Shown here piece by piece: positions 1 through 7,000 of a DNA stretch of 22,176 nt (positions are counted from its first letter, which is position 1; every line of letters begins with the position of its first letter). This DNA comes from VRUE01 sp036525295 (GTDB taxonomy: Bacteria; Actinomycetota; Thermoleophilia; Solirubrobacterales; 70-9), in contig DATDAQ010000042.1 in assembly GCA_036525295.1 (NCBI GenBank), forward strand, positions 1 through 22,176, read 5' to 3'. The notes beneath the pieces were generated by a model. The model was given only the letters and a program-made list of their open reading frames with translations, searched no databases and was not told the DNA's origin. A program made the translations under genes and the position numbers.

Positions 1-201
1 CAGCCGCTGCGCAGGCGGGTCGCGGAGGGGGTGCTGGCCGCCAACACCGCCGGCGACGCCCCGCCCCCGGTCGACCCGGCCGTGCGCGCCGAGCTGGCGG
101 CCGCCTTCGCCGCCGAGGTGGAGAGCGTCTCGCGCCTGCTCCGCCGCGATCTCGGCCACTGGCTGACGACTCCCCGCGAGGCCGCCGGGACGGCTCGCTG
201 A
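1..201 (+). CDS. Sulfotransferase-like protein, C-terminal fragment
   Basis: Frame 1 is open from the first base to a TGA at 199-201 and encodes 66 residues; the start lies outside the window. The fragment contains a pattern typical of the C-terminal end of bacterial PAPS-dependent sulfotransferases: a Pro-rich linker, then a helix (VRAELAAAFAAEVESVSRLL) followed by RRDLGHW, comparable with the common ending in which a leucine-rich helix precedes 'GRDLxxW'. The catalytic P-loop and PAPS-binding parts would be to the left and cannot be checked. The next gene begins 3 nt after the stop, so both are probably in one operon. Sulfotransferase identity is inferred from this short tail only. A complete sulfotransferase lies at 18163-19182, so sulfation of the glycan would fit the locus. 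Confidence 0.55.
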   Translation, partial: QPLRRRVAEGVLAANTAGDAPPPVDPAVRAELAAAFAAEVESVSRLLRRDLGHWLTTPREAAGTAR

Positions 202-204
202 GAC

Positions 205-1305
205 GTGCCCCGCATCGTCCACATGATCAGCACCCCCAGCGGCTTCGGCGGCGGCGAGGCGGTGATGGTGGCGCTGCTGCGCGGCGGCGCCGAGCGGGGC
301 TGGGAGCAGGCCGTGCTCAACCCCTTCGCGCGCTCCGGCGAGGAGGAGCTGGCGAAGCGCTGCGCCGAGTTCGGCTACGAGGCGTTCCCGGCGCCGGGGC
401 CCCGTCCCGTGGCCCTGCCGCCGACGATGCGCTGGGCCCAGCGGCGCCTCGACGAGCTGGCCCCCGACGTGACCCAGGTCTACCTCGTCCACGCCCTCGT
501 CCTCGCCGCCGCGCTGCCGCGCTCCAGCGGCGGCCTGCGCATCCTCAGCCACCAGCACGGCAATCACTTCGAAGCCTCCGGGCGCCGGTTCGGAGAGACG
601 CTCGACCGCCACGCCGGCAAGCGCTTCGACCACGTCGTCGCCTGCTCGGAAGCGGTGCGCGACTTCCTGCTCGAGACCTACCGCTACCCGCCGCAGCGCG
701 TCACCTGCATCCGCAACGGCTGGTCGGGAACGCCGCTGCAGCTGCGCAAGGACCCGCGCCCGACGATCGTCTGCACCGCCAACTTCCGCGCCCAGAAGGG
801 GCACCCGGTGCTGATCGAGGCCTTTGCCACCGTGGCGCAGCGGATGCCCGAGGCGCGGCTGGTGCTGCTCGGCGACGGCCCTGAGCTACCGGCGGTGCGA
901 CGCCTGGTGGGCGAGCTGGGCCTGACCGACCGGGTCGAGCTCCCCGGCCCCCAGGCCGACGTCTGGCCCTGGCTTGCCAAGGCGCACGTCTTCGCCCTCG
1001 CCTCCCACTACGAGCCGCTCGGGATCGCGGTCCTGGAGGCGATGGGGGCGGGGCTGCCGGTGGTCGCGACCGGGGTCGACGGGCTCGCGGAGCTGGTCTG
1101 GCCGGGCGTGACGGGCGAGCTGGTCCCGCCGGGCGACCCGGCGGCGATGGCGCGGGCGCTGATCGCGATCCTCGAGGATCCCGGCGCCGCCACGCGGATG
1201 GGGGTCGCCGGGCGCGCGGCGGCCGAGGAGAACCGGATGGAGCTCTGCGTCGAGCGCTACTTCGAGCTCTACGAGCGCCTGCTCGGCGAGCGGGGCGCTG
1301 CCTAG
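205..1305 (+). CDS. Glycosyltransferase family 4 (GT-B) protein
   Basis: This 366-residue protein is a probable cytoplasmic retaining glycosyltransferase that transfers a sugar from a nucleotide donor onto a growing glycan. The N-terminal Rossmann half opens with a beta strand and a Gly-rich acceptor loop (SGFGGGEAVM, about residues 12-21). A linker with RNGW follows, and the C-terminal half has the GT4 sugar-nucleotide site: TANFRAQKGHPVLIEAF, LLGDGPE and the E-x7-E motif (EPLGIAVLE, Glu270 and Glu278) followed by AMGAGLPVVAT. Length is normal for GT4. The start is GTG 3 nt after the preceding stop. The stop codon directly abuts the ATG of the next glycosyltransferase, so the two are very likely co-translated. 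Donor and acceptor cannot be deduced from sequence. Confidence 0.9.
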   Translation: MPRIVHMISTPSGFGGGEAVMVALLRGGAERGWEQAVLNPFARSGEEELAKRCAEFGYEAFPAPGPRPVALPPTMRWAQRRLDELAPDVTQVYLVHALVLAAALPRSSGGLRILSHQHGNHFEASGRRFGETLDRHAGKRFDHVVACSEAVRDFLLETYRYPPQRVTCIRNGWSGTPLQLRKDPRPTIVCTANFRAQKGHPVLIEAFATVAQRMPEARLVLLGDGPELPAVRRLVGELGLTDRVELPGPQADVWPWLAKAHVFALASHYEPLGIAVLEAMGAGLPVVATGVDGLAELVWPGVTGELVPPGDPAAMARALIAILEDPGAATRMGVAGRAAAEENRMELCVERYFELYERLLGERGAA

Positions 1306-2406
1306 ATGGCGGGCAGGGTCGTGATGGTGACGCCGTCTCCCTCCCACGAGGGCGGCGCCGCTAAGCACACGCGCACGATCGCCACCGGCCTCGCCGAGCG
1401 GGGCTGGGAGGTGACGGTGATCGCCCGCGACGCCGAGGGGCGCCGGCTGGCACGGTCGCGGGTCGGCGGAGCGAGGCTGATCGAGATCCCCGGCTTCGGC
1501 CACCGCCTGGGCGCGATCGCCTTCCTCGCTCTGGCGATCCCGCTCGCCCTGCTACGCGGGCGCCGCGCCCCATACATATCGCTCGAACTCGCCTCGCAGG
1601 GGATCGTGGCCGCGACCTGCGCCACCCTCACCGGCCAGCGCTACGTCGGCTTCAACTTCTCCAGCGGGCGCAACGGCGAGATCGAGCACTTCCAGGCCTC
1701 GCGCCTCTGGCCCCTGCGGCGAGCGCTGCTGCGCCGCGCCAGCTACCTGGTCGGACAGACCCCGGCCGCGGCGGAGGAGCTGCGGGCGATCGTCGGCGAG
1801 GAGCAGCTGGCCGTGGTGCCGACTCCCGTCGAGGAAGTCGAGGCGCCGGCGCTGAGCGGCGAGCCGCGGGTGCTGTTCACCGGCCGGCTGACCGGGCAGA
1901 AGGGCCTGGAGGGCCTGCTCGAGGCCTGGGAGCTGGTGCTCGACCGGGTTCCCGGGGCGCAGCTGACGATCGCCGGCAGCGCCGAGGGATGGGGCTCGCT
2001 CTGGCCGCCGGTCGAGGAGGAGCTGAAGCGAACCGTCGCCGCTTCGCCGCGGCTGCGCGAGACGGTCACCTTCACCGGCTGGGTCGCCGACGTCGCCGCC
2101 CTGCTCGCCAGCCACGACGTCTACGTCCTGCCGAGCCGCAGCGAGGGCATGTCCAACGCCCTGCTCGAGGCCGGCGCCTGGGACCGCGTGATCGCCGCCT
2201 CCGACCTGGCCGCGAACAAGGCCGTGCTGGGCGAGGACTACCCGCTGCTCTTCGGAGTCGACGACGCCGGGGCGATGGCGGAGCGTCTCCTCGCCGCTCT
2301 CAGCGACGAGAATGCCCGCACCGAGGCGCGCGAGCGGGTCCGCGCGCGGATGCCGACCTTCTACGCCGGCGGCGTGATCGACCGGATCGAGGAGCTGCTC
2401 CGATGA
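1306..2406 (+). CDS. Glycosyltransferase family 4 (GT-B) protein
   Basis: This is a second 366-residue GT4-type glycosyltransferase, clearly different in sequence from the preceding one. The N-terminal domain begins with VVMVTPSPSHEGGAAKHT, the usual beta1/Gly-rich loop of the family. The C-terminal domain contains VLFTGRLTGQKGLEGLLEAW, LTIAGSAEGW and the donor-site E-x7-E motif within SEGMSNALLEAGA (Glu280 and Glu288). A hydrophobic stretch around residues 66-83 (LGAIAFLALAIPLALLRG) could be a membrane-contacting surface or a buried strand-helix unit. The ATG directly follows the TAG of the upstream gene, and the end overlaps the next ORF as ATGA, indicating one operon. Substrates are unknown. 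Confidence 0.88.
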   Translation: MAGRVVMVTPSPSHEGGAAKHTRTIATGLAERGWEVTVIARDAEGRRLARSRVGGARLIEIPGFGHRLGAIAFLALAIPLALLRGRRAPYISLELASQGIVAATCATLTGQRYVGFNFSSGRNGEIEHFQASRLWPLRRALLRRASYLVGQTPAAAEELRAIVGEEQLAVVPTPVEEVEAPALSGEPRVLFTGRLTGQKGLEGLLEAWELVLDRVPGAQLTIAGSAEGWGSLWPPVEEELKRTVAASPRLRETVTFTGWVADVAALLASHDVYVLPSRSEGMSNALLEAGAWDRVIAASDLAANKAVLGEDYPLLFGVDDAGAMAERLLAALSDENARTEARERVRARMPTFYAGGVIDRIEELLR

Positions 2407-3137
2407 CCAACCTCCTGCGCAGGGCCTACGGCCACCCGCTCCTCTACAAGGGGCGGCGGCTCGAGTGCCCGGTCTGCGGCGGCAGGTTCCGCCGCATGCG
2501 CCATGGGCGCGGCCGCCGCGACGTGCAGTGCCCGCGCTGCGGCTCCTACGAGCGCGTGCGCGCGCTCTGGCTATTCCTGCGCGAGGAGAGCGGCCTGGCC
2601 GAGGGGAGCCACCGCGTGCTCCACTTCGCCCCCGAGCCGAGCATCGCCGCGGCGATCGAAGCGATGCCGGGGGTCGATTACCTCAGCGCCGACATCGAGC
2701 CCGGGGTGGCGATGGAGGTCGTCGACATCACCGCGATCCCCCACCCGGAGGGCTCCTTCGACACGGTCATCTGCAGTCACGTGCTCGAGCACGTCCCCGA
2801 CGACCGGCGGGCGATGGGCGAGGTCTTCCGCACCCTGCGCCCGGGTGGCACCGCCTACTTCATGCAGCCGGTCGACTTCGAGCGGGCCGAGACCTACGAA
2901 GACCCCTCGATCGTCAGCCCCGAGGAGCGGCTGCGTGCCTTCAACCAGTACAACCACGTGCGCGTCTACGGGCGCGACGTCCGCGAGCGTCTGGCCGGCA
3001 CCGGCTTCGAGGTGACAGAACGCCGCTACACCGAGGAGCTCGACCCCGCCGACCGCGCCCGCTACGCGCTGCAGGACGGCAACGCGACCGAACGCGAGGA
3101 CATCGTCTTCGTCGCCGTCAAGCCGAACTCCGCCTGA
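2403..3137 (+). CDS. Class I SAM-dependent methyltransferase with N-terminal zinc ribbon
   Basis: The encoded protein has 244 residues. An N-terminal zinc-ribbon-like unit has Cys22, Cys25, Cys43 and Cys46 (CPVC ... CPRCGSYERVR), followed by a class I methyltransferase core. The core shows the SAM motif I region as VLHFAPEPSI, which is a variant rather than the textbook GxGxG, then the acidic strand SADIEPG, the post-I motif FDTVICSHVLEHVPD and FRTLRPGGTAYF. It probably O- or N-methylates a sugar of the glycan. I chose the ATG at 2403 because it overlaps the previous stop as ATGA and gives the expected start; a longer open frame from 1989 is only read-through inside the upstream glycosyltransferase. 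It is the last gene of the first plus-strand operon. Confidence 0.85.
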   Translation: MTNLLRRAYGHPLLYKGRRLECPVCGGRFRRMRHGRGRRDVQCPRCGSYERVRALWLFLREESGLAEGSHRVLHFAPEPSIAAAIEAMPGVDYLSADIEPGVAMEVVDITAIPHPEGSFDTVICSHVLEHVPDDRRAMGEVFRTLRPGGTAYFMQPVDFERAETYEDPSIVSPEERLRAFNQYNHVRVYGRDVRERLAGTGFEVTERRYTEELDPADRARYALQDGNATEREDIVFVAVKPNSA

Positions 3138-3188
3138 AAATCAAGCCCTCGCACCGGGGCGTTTGCCGCGGACTTGCTGTCAGCGACA

Positions 3189-3194
3189 TAGTCT
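3189..3194 (+). promoter_or_regulatory. Candidate -10 box of the DUF4258/DUF2283 pair
   Basis: The hexamer TAGTCT fits the TAnnnT -10 consensus and ends 7 nt before the ATG at 3202, so the transcript would be leaderless or nearly so. No convincing -35 element is seen at the usual spacing. The 64-nt gap from the methyltransferase is visibly more AT-rich than its surroundings. Confidence 0.4.
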
Positions 3195-3201
3195 TCTCCC
3201 G

Positions 3202-3452
3202 ATGGAAATTGAGCGCTTCGTCTGGACCGAACACGCAGAGAATCGCTTGCGACAACGCCGACTTGAGGCGGCCGATGTCGAGCAGGCGATCAAGGACCGG
3301 CACTCGGAGCGCGAAGTCAACGACGGCCGTGCCGAATGGCTCATCAGTGGTGTGACACCCAACGGTATGGCTTTCGAGGCGATCTACGACCACCCCACGG
3401 AGATGACGAGCGAGCAGTACGGATCGTGTCTGTCTGGAGACTCGATTCCTAG
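3202..3452 (+). pseudogene. DUF4258 family protein, frameshifted in a C run
   Basis: The first part reads MEIERFVWTEHAENRLRQRR and continues to AIYDHP, matching the short DUF4258 domain often found in toxin-like positions of small two-gene modules. After the CCCC run at 3393-3396 the frame loses family resemblance. The frame one base back reads GDDERAVRIVSVWRLDS and stops at TAG 3450-3452, the expected end of this family (arIvSvWrl). Adding one C to the run would give a continuous 84-codon gene (83 residues) with YDHPH joining to GDDERAV. Without correction, the frame continues to about 3744 through the next gene with no family-like sequence. This is either a real inactivating slip in a homopolymer or a sequencing/assembly error. 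A DUF2283 gene begins 36 nt downstream. Confidence 0.72.
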
Positions 3453-3488
3453 CTGGCAACCCAAGCCAGCGCTACCCTTGGGAAAAGC

Positions 3489-3707
3489 ATGTTTGCCTAC
3501 TACGACTCAGACGCCGACATCGCCTGGTTCCCAACCGGGGAGTCCGACGACGTTGTCAGCGAGCGGGTGCCTGGCGGTCTCCGCGACTACGACCGCACGA
3601 GCCACAAGCTCGTTGCAATCGAGGTCTGGGATGCGAGCACCCGTCTTCCGGCGAGCATTTTGGAGGCGCTGCCAGCGCCAGGCGCCGCCCACCGAGCCGC
3701 CGCTTGA
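3489..3707 (+). CDS. DUF2283 family small protein, putative antitoxin partner
   Basis: A 72-residue protein with the DUF2283 pattern: it opens MFAYYDSDADIAWFPTGES and contains the core DYDRTSHKLVAIEVWDAS, corresponding to the family features 'YD.eaD' near the start and 'vGiEi.dAS' near the end. The Ala/Pro-rich last 15 residues look like an unconserved extension. GGGA at about 3480-3483 lies just upstream of the ATG as a possible weak ribosome-binding site. DUF2283 genes commonly lie next to DUF4258 genes, and the pair is usually interpreted as a toxin-antitoxin-like unit; here it follows the frameshifted DUF4258 gene by 36 nt. If the partner is truly broken, this gene would be an orphan. It converges on the flippase gene with only 22 nt between stops. 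Confidence 0.75.
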   Translation: MFAYYDSDADIAWFPTGESDDVVSERVPGGLRDYDRTSHKLVAIEVWDASTRLPASILEALPAPGAAHRAAA

Positions 3708-3729
3708 TGGCGACCACCTAGCCTGGCAA

Positions 3730-5235
3730 TCAGTCGCCTGCTGACTTCTGCTGACTTGCCGGCGGTGGCGTGGCCGGATCGCCGTTGCGCTTAAGCCGCG
3801 CCGCGGCGGCGGCCGCACGGCGGGGGGCCACCTCGCGGAAGACGACGGCGAGGAGGGCCAGACCGGTGAGGCAGGCGAGGGCGACGCGGACCGCGTCGCC
3901 GGCGAAATTGCCGGGCAGGGCGAGGGCGAGGGCGACGAGGGCGGCCCCCAGCGCGTAGTGGGCCATCTCAGAGGACCAGCGCCAGGGCACGTCGGCAACC
4001 CGGGACGCCGCGAGGTCCATCGCGACGGCCTCGAAGCCGATCGCCAGGACCGTCGCCGCGGCCGCCCCGACGAGGCCGAAGGGCGGCAGCAGCAGCGCCA
4101 CCAGCGCCAGGTTGAAGACGGCCGCCGCCGGGGTGATCCAGGCCAGCGGCTTCGTGTGCTTGGTCCAGAACAGCACCTGACTGCGCGGCAGGTAGGTGGC
4201 CCAGGGCAGGGTCGAGAGGGCGAGGACCGCGGTGATCTCGGCGAGGAAGCCGGGGTCGTAGTCCGAGGGCGCCACGATCGAGAGCAGCGGCCGGGCCAGC
4301 AGCGCGATCACGCCGCAGGCGAGGGCGGCCAGCCGCGTCACCAGCGCCGCGGTCTCCGCCAGCGAGCGCCAGCGCAGGTGCTCCTCGGCGCCGAAGGTGA
4401 TCGGCACCCAGGCGTTCTGCAGCGAGGAGAGGAAGTTCATTCCCAGGCCGCCGACCGCGTAGGCGAGCTGGTACTGGCCGACGGCGCTGAGCCCGGAGAC
4501 GACCTGGATCACCACCCTGTCGCCGAGCGCGAGGACGAAGACCGAGAGCGTGTGCGGGACGGTCGGCAGCCCGTAGGCGATCGCGCCGCGCAGGGCGGGG
4601 CGGGGCGCCGGCCGCGTCCGGACCGCCCCGGTGAGCGTCGCCGCGCCGAGCGCCGCGATCGCCATCGCCGCGCCGTAGCCGAGCAGGTAGGCGACCGCGC
4701 TGCGGTCGATGAGGAGCCCGACGATCCCGAGGATCTGGGCGCCGAAGTTGGCGACGAGGGTGATGCAGATGAACTGGACCGGCCGTTCCTGGACCCGGAG
4801 CAGGGCCAGCGACGCCGTGATCACCGCCCCGGGCAGGGCGATCGCGATCCCGAGCATCACCGCCGCCGGTTCGCCGGGGACCAGCAGCGGCGCCCAGACG
4901 AGCGCGGTCAGCAACCCCAGCGCCGTGCCGCCGAGGCCGAGCACGGCGGTGCTGACGATCAGCTCCCGGGCGGTCGTCTTGCCGTCTTCCTCCTCGGTCT
5001 CGAAGAAGACCCTGGTGACCGCCGCCGGCACGCCGAGCGCCGCGAGCGTGGTGACGAAGAGCTGGATCGTCAGCGCCAGCGCCACCGTCCCGTACTCGGC
5101 CGGGTCGAGCAGCCGGGTGACGATCGGGATCGCGAGCGCCGACCCCGAGAGCTGCAGGACCGAGCCCAGTGTGTAGATCGAGCCCTTGCCGAGCAGGTTC
5201 TTGCCCTGCCCGGTGCCGCCGGAGGTCGCGCTCAC
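3730..5235 (-). CDS. Wzx-like polysaccharide flippase (MOP superfamily)
   Basis: The 501-residue, strongly hydrophobic protein has about 12-14 membrane helices and belongs with oligosaccharide flippases (Polysacc_synt / MOP superfamily). These move lipid-linked repeat units across the cytoplasmic membrane. The N-terminal region shows the usual arrangement: GKGSIYTLGSVLQLSGSALA, then RLLDPAEYGTVALALTIQLF, where 'L.P.eyG....' is a hallmark. The cytoplasmic C-terminal tail is basic and Ala-rich. The start is GTG at 5235-5233, overlapping the upstream TGA as GTGA, so it is translationally coupled to the cytidylyltransferase gene. It is the last gene of a four-gene minus-strand operon. The exported sugar unit is unknown, but the context indicates a nonulosonate-containing glycan. 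Confidence 0.88.
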   Translation of the reverse strand: MSATSGGTGQGKNLLGKGSIYTLGSVLQLSGSALAIPIVTRLLDPAEYGTVALALTIQLFVTTLAALGVPAAVTRVFFETEEEDGKTTARELIVSTAVLGLGGTALGLLTALVWAPLLVPGEPAAVMLGIAIALPGAVITASLALLRVQERPVQFICITLVANFGAQILGIVGLLIDRSAVAYLLGYGAAMAIAALGAATLTGAVRTRPAPRPALRGAIAYGLPTVPHTLSVFVLALGDRVVIQVVSGLSAVGQYQLAYAVGGLGMNFLSSLQNAWVPITFGAEEHLRWRSLAETAALVTRLAALACGVIALLARPLLSIVAPSDYDPGFLAEITAVLALSTLPWATYLPRSQVLFWTKHTKPLAWITPAAAVFNLALVALLLPPFGLVGAAAATVLAIGFEAVAMDLAASRVADVPWRWSSEMAHYALGAALVALALALPGNFAGDAVRVALACLTGLALLAVVFREVAPRRAAAAAARLKRNGDPATPPPASQQKSAGD

Positions 5236-6008
5236 CCTGCTGCCCGCTGCGGCGCTCCGTCCCAGATCGGGGCGTCGTGGACGAACCTGGCGACGAGCTG
5301 CGTCAGGTCCGGGCGCCGGTCGAGGAGGGCGACGATCTCGGCTAGCCCGAAGAGCGGGGCGCTCGCGGCCAGCTCCTCGTAGACGGCGCGGCAGAGGATC
5401 AGGTCCTCGGGGTAATCGACGGTGAGGCGGAGGTCGGTGCGGCGGCAGGCCAGCGGCGGTTCGACGATCTCGACCTTGAAGAGGCGCTGGTTGTAGCGGC
5501 CGTAGTTGGAGACGAGCTCGCTGCGGTCCTCGTCGAGGCCCTCGGCGTGGGAGCGCCGCAGCGCGTCGACGGTGTAGATCTCCACCGCGGTGCCGAGCGG
5601 GACGTGGTCGACGATCGTGATGTCGTTTTCGTTGGCGACGTGCCGCTCCCAGGCCAGCTCCATGCCGTCGAGCTCGAAGAAGGGGGACTCGGTGGTCTTG
5701 CGCAGGAGGTCGGTCGCGTCGTGGGCCTCGGCGGCTGCGATCAGCCGCCCGAGCACGTCCTTCTCGCTGCCGAGCACGTAGGGCGCCTCCAGCTCCGCGG
5801 CCGCGAGGCGCAGGGCGGCGTTCTCCTCGGACTCGGCGATCGCCAACACGACCTCAGCGGGCACCGGGGCCGCCCGGATGCAGGCGACGATCTGGGCCAG
5901 GATCGTCACGTCGGGCGCGAGGTTCTGCAACGGCTTGCCGTAGAGCCGGGTCCCGGTGAGGCGGCAGGCGAGGCCGGCGATCAGCTTGCGGCTCATGTTG
6001 TGGCTCAT
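5232..6008 (-). CDS. SpsF-like cytidylyltransferase (CMP-sugar synthetase candidate)
   Basis: This 258-residue protein resembles SpsF/CMP-KDO-synthetase-type nucleotidyltransferases. The N-terminal nucleotide-binding loop reads ACRLTGTRLYGKPLQNL (about residues 14-30), corresponding to the family pattern 'aR..StRLpgKpL'. It is followed by the Rossmann-like segment VVLAIAESEEN and by YVLGSEKDVLGRLIAAAEA, where family members have 'G.e.dvl.R...aa'. The reaction would be CTP plus a sugar acid to a CMP-sugar and pyrophosphate. The ATG at 6008 overlaps the NeuB-like stop as ATGA; a second in-frame ATG at 5996 is also possible. Sitting beside a NeuB-like synthase, it probably activates a nonulosonic acid. 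No dedicated PseF is visible in the window, so it may also serve the pseudaminate branch; this is inference. Confidence 0.78.
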   Translation of the reverse strand: MSHNMSRKLIAGLACRLTGTRLYGKPLQNLAPDVTILAQIVACIRAAPVPAEVVLAIAESEENAALRLAAAELEAPYVLGSEKDVLGRLIAAAEAHDATDLLRKTTESPFFELDGMELAWERHVANENDITIVDHVPLGTAVEIYTVDALRRSHAEGLDEDRSELVSNYGRYNQRLFKVEIVEPPLACRRTDLRLTVDYPEDLILCRAVYEELAASAPLFGLAEIVALLDRRPDLTQLVARFVHDAPIWDGAPQRAAG

Positions 6009-7000
6009 GATGAGAGGTCGCCGCGGGTCAGCGGCGCGTCCGCGGCCAGCGGCGACGCGAGGGTCGCGCCCTCGGCGTCGCCGAGGCGGAAGAGGACGTC
6101 GGCGGGCGGGTCGGGGACCCGCTTCAGGGCCAGATCGGCCGCGGCCAGTTCGGTGCCGGCCGGCAGGTCGCGGGCGGCGACGACGTGCTTCTTCATCTTC
6201 AGCCGGTAAGCCTGCTCGGCCTCCCCCATCTCGTCCGCGGCGGCGGGCTCGCCCAGCGCCGCCTCGGCCAGGTACATGCTCTCGACGAACTGGGCGAAGC
6301 GGTCCGGCGCCAGCGCCGACTCGTGGTCGGGATCGCGCAGCACGTGGGCGACGGTGATGTGCTTCTCGACGTAGGTCGCGCCGAGGGCGAGCGCGAGCGC
6401 GGGCAGCCAGGTGGCCGCGTCCTCGTCCTTGCCGGTGTGGTCGGCGAAGCCGAGGGCGACGCCGGGGAGCGCCTCGCGCAGCAGGCTCACCCGCCGCAAC
6501 CGGTTCTCGGCGACGGGCGTCGGGTAGGACTGGAAGCCGAGCACGACGGTGACCTGCTTGCCGCCGAGCAGCTCGACCGCCCGGCCTACCTCCTCGACGC
6601 TCGTGCCTCCCGCCGAGACCAGGACCTCGGGAACCGCGGATGCGGCGACCTCGCGCAGCAGAGCCTCGTTCAGCATGTCGCTGCTGTGGACCTTGACCGC
6701 GGCGACCCCGAGCTCGGAGGCGAGCTCGAGTCCCTGCCTGCCGAAGACGTCGAGCAGAAGCTCGATCTCCATCTCCCGCGCCCGCTCGGCGACCGCGCGC
6801 CAGCGCTCGGGCGGCAGCTGCAGGTCGCCGACCAGCCCGTAGAGCGGGTGAGCCGGCACGAGCAGCTCGTCGGGGTGAAGCAGCTGGAACTTGATCGCGC
6901 CGGCGCCGGCGCGAGCGGCGAGCTCGACCAGGGCGAGCTCCTTGTCCCAATCGGCGGCGTAGCCCTCGGCCGCCTCGGCGACGATCCTCAGCCGGCCCAC
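6005..7000 (-). CDS. Divergent NeuB/SpsE-family nonulosonate synthase with C-terminal SAF domain
   Basis: The 331-residue protein has the two-domain plan of sialic acid synthases: a TIM barrel (about 1-250) and a C-terminal antifreeze-like SAF domain (about 265-331, KKHVVAARDLPAGTELAAADL). Family hallmarks present are IKFQ (36-39), YPTP (159-162), DHTG (His188) and EKHIT (His214); the two histidines correspond to the metal ligands of NeuB. The N-terminal block is divergent, with VAEAAEGYAADWDKEL where typical members have 'iaEiG.NHnG', and HSSDMLN where others have 'GSGDl.N'. It would condense phosphoenolpyruvate with a hexose-type substrate that may differ from ManNAc. The start is GTG at 7000, overlapping the preceding gene by 13 nt. 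A canonical PseI-like paralogue lies at 14277-15344. Confidence 0.82.
   Translation of the reverse strand: MGRLRIVAEAAEGYAADWDKELALVELAARAGAGAIKFQLLHPDELLVPAHPLYGLVGDLQLPPERWRAVAERAREMEIELLLDVFGRQGLELASELGVAAVKVHSSDMLNEALLREVAASAVPEVLVSAGGTSVEEVGRAVELLGGKQVTVVLGFQSYPTPVAENRLRRVSLLREALPGVALGFADHTGKDEDAATWLPALALALGATYVEKHITVAHVLRDPDHESALAPDRFAQFVESMYLAEAALGEPAAADEMGEAEQAYRLKMKKHVVAARDLPAGTELAAADLALKRVPDPPADVLFRLGDAEGATLASPLAADAPLTRGDLSS

Noticed and set aside
3708..3729. Gap between the convergent DUF2283 and flippase genes considered as a terminator
   Set aside because: No stable hairpin is visible; there is only a short direct repeat (tgctgactt) at the flippase end.
3163..3744. A 193-codon open frame covering the DUF4258 gene and running through the DUF2283 gene
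   Set aside because: After position ~3396 it loses all family resemblance and overlaps two better-supported genes; a single-base frameshift explains the data better.
3958..5382. Long plus-strand open frame (474 codons) opposite the flippase gene
   Set aside because: Composition is Arg/Gly/Asp/Gln-rich with no domain; it is the antisense shadow of a well-supported membrane protein.
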